Assembly: GCA_016763735.1 (NCBI GenBank)
Contig: JAESTE010000017.1
Coordinates: forward strand, 1 to 11,920
Reading direction: 5' to 3'
Source: Nitrospinaceae bacterium
GTDB taxonomy: Bacteria > Nitrospinota > Nitrospinia > Nitrospinales > VA-1
DNA length: 11,920 bases
Positions 11,813 to 11,920 of the stretch are shown here, one piece after another. The translations under genes and the position numbers were made by a program. Under the pieces are notes generated by a model, which saw nothing but the letters and a program-made list of their open reading frames with translations, was not told where the DNA came from and ran no database searches. Numbering within the stretch: the stretch's first letter is position 1; every line of letters begins with the position of its first letter.

Positions 11813-11920
11813 TTAAGCTAGCTCGATTCCATTTTTTCTTAAAAACTTGTAGGCTTCATCAATCCAGAAACGTTCTTTTTCCAGTTTGTAATCGGGAAGG
11901 TCTTTTGAAGAGCCGATAAT
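11813..11920 (-). CDS. 3' end of an unrecognised gene leaving the window
   Basis: The minus-strand frame is open from the window edge to TAA 11815-11813 and encodes the last 35 residues, IIGSSKDLPDYKLEKERFWI then DEAYKFLRKNGIELA. It has a charged, helical, protein-like composition and ends 26 bases before the start of the XRE regulator gene. Too little is present to assign a family; it may be the first gene of a pair with the regulator. Confidence 0.6.
   Translation of the reverse strand: MIGSSKDLPDYKLEKERFWIDEAYKFLRKNGIELA

Overview
The window looks like chromosome from a Gram-negative bacterium. It encodes lipoprotein signals, a Tat signal, periplasmic thiol-redox proteins and a complete dapF-dapA-dapB lysine/peptidoglycan block. 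Mixed Fe-S and redox genes plus several SUMF1-domain proteins would fit an environmental (for example Nitrospinota- or deltaproteobacteria-like) lineage, but nothing here fixes the taxonomy and that placement is only a guess.

Plus-strand half (about 246-5120): a small DUF2784-type membrane protein, then dapF, dapA and dapB, which supply three steps of meso-diaminopimelate/lysine synthesis. A Tat-exported, sulfite-oxidase-fold molybdopterin protein follows only 16 bp after dapB. Next comes a SUMF1-fold lipoprotein whose translation start is built into the end of a palindromic intergenic repeat.

Minus-strand half (about 9667-5148): a likely operon reads leftwards from a promoter-like site near 9700-9729. 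Its order is [2Fe-2S] ferredoxin, JAMM/M67 metalloenzyme, YfhL-type 2x[4Fe-4S] ferredoxin, an unrecognised 57-residue ORF, an Nfu/NifU-C-like protein split by a one-base frameshift, a TlpA-like thioredoxin, and a large SUMF1-CcdA fusion. The ferredoxins, Nfu and M67 genes suggest Fe-S/sulfur handling in the cytoplasm. TlpA and CcdA suggest electron export to the periplasm. The signal peptide of the fusion is visible but lies one base out of frame with the rest of the gene. A lipoprotein resembling DUF4410 lies between this operon and the plus-strand genes.

Mobile and repetitive DNA: an apparently intact IS30-family element (9875-11105) carries 28-bp inverted repeats. A family of roughly 80-bp, hairpin-rich repeats occurs at 627-726, 5717-5797, 5810-5890 and, degenerate, at 11153-11241, with a fragment at 9738-9758. 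Three copies sit exactly at, or include, the stop codon of the neighbouring gene. Beyond the IS element lie an XRE-type regulator with a very basic tail and the 3' end of another minus-strand gene that runs out of the window.

The most noteworthy items are the SUMF1-CcdA fusion paired with TlpA, the stop-codon-associated repeat family, and the two one-base frameshifts in adjacent genes of the redox operon.
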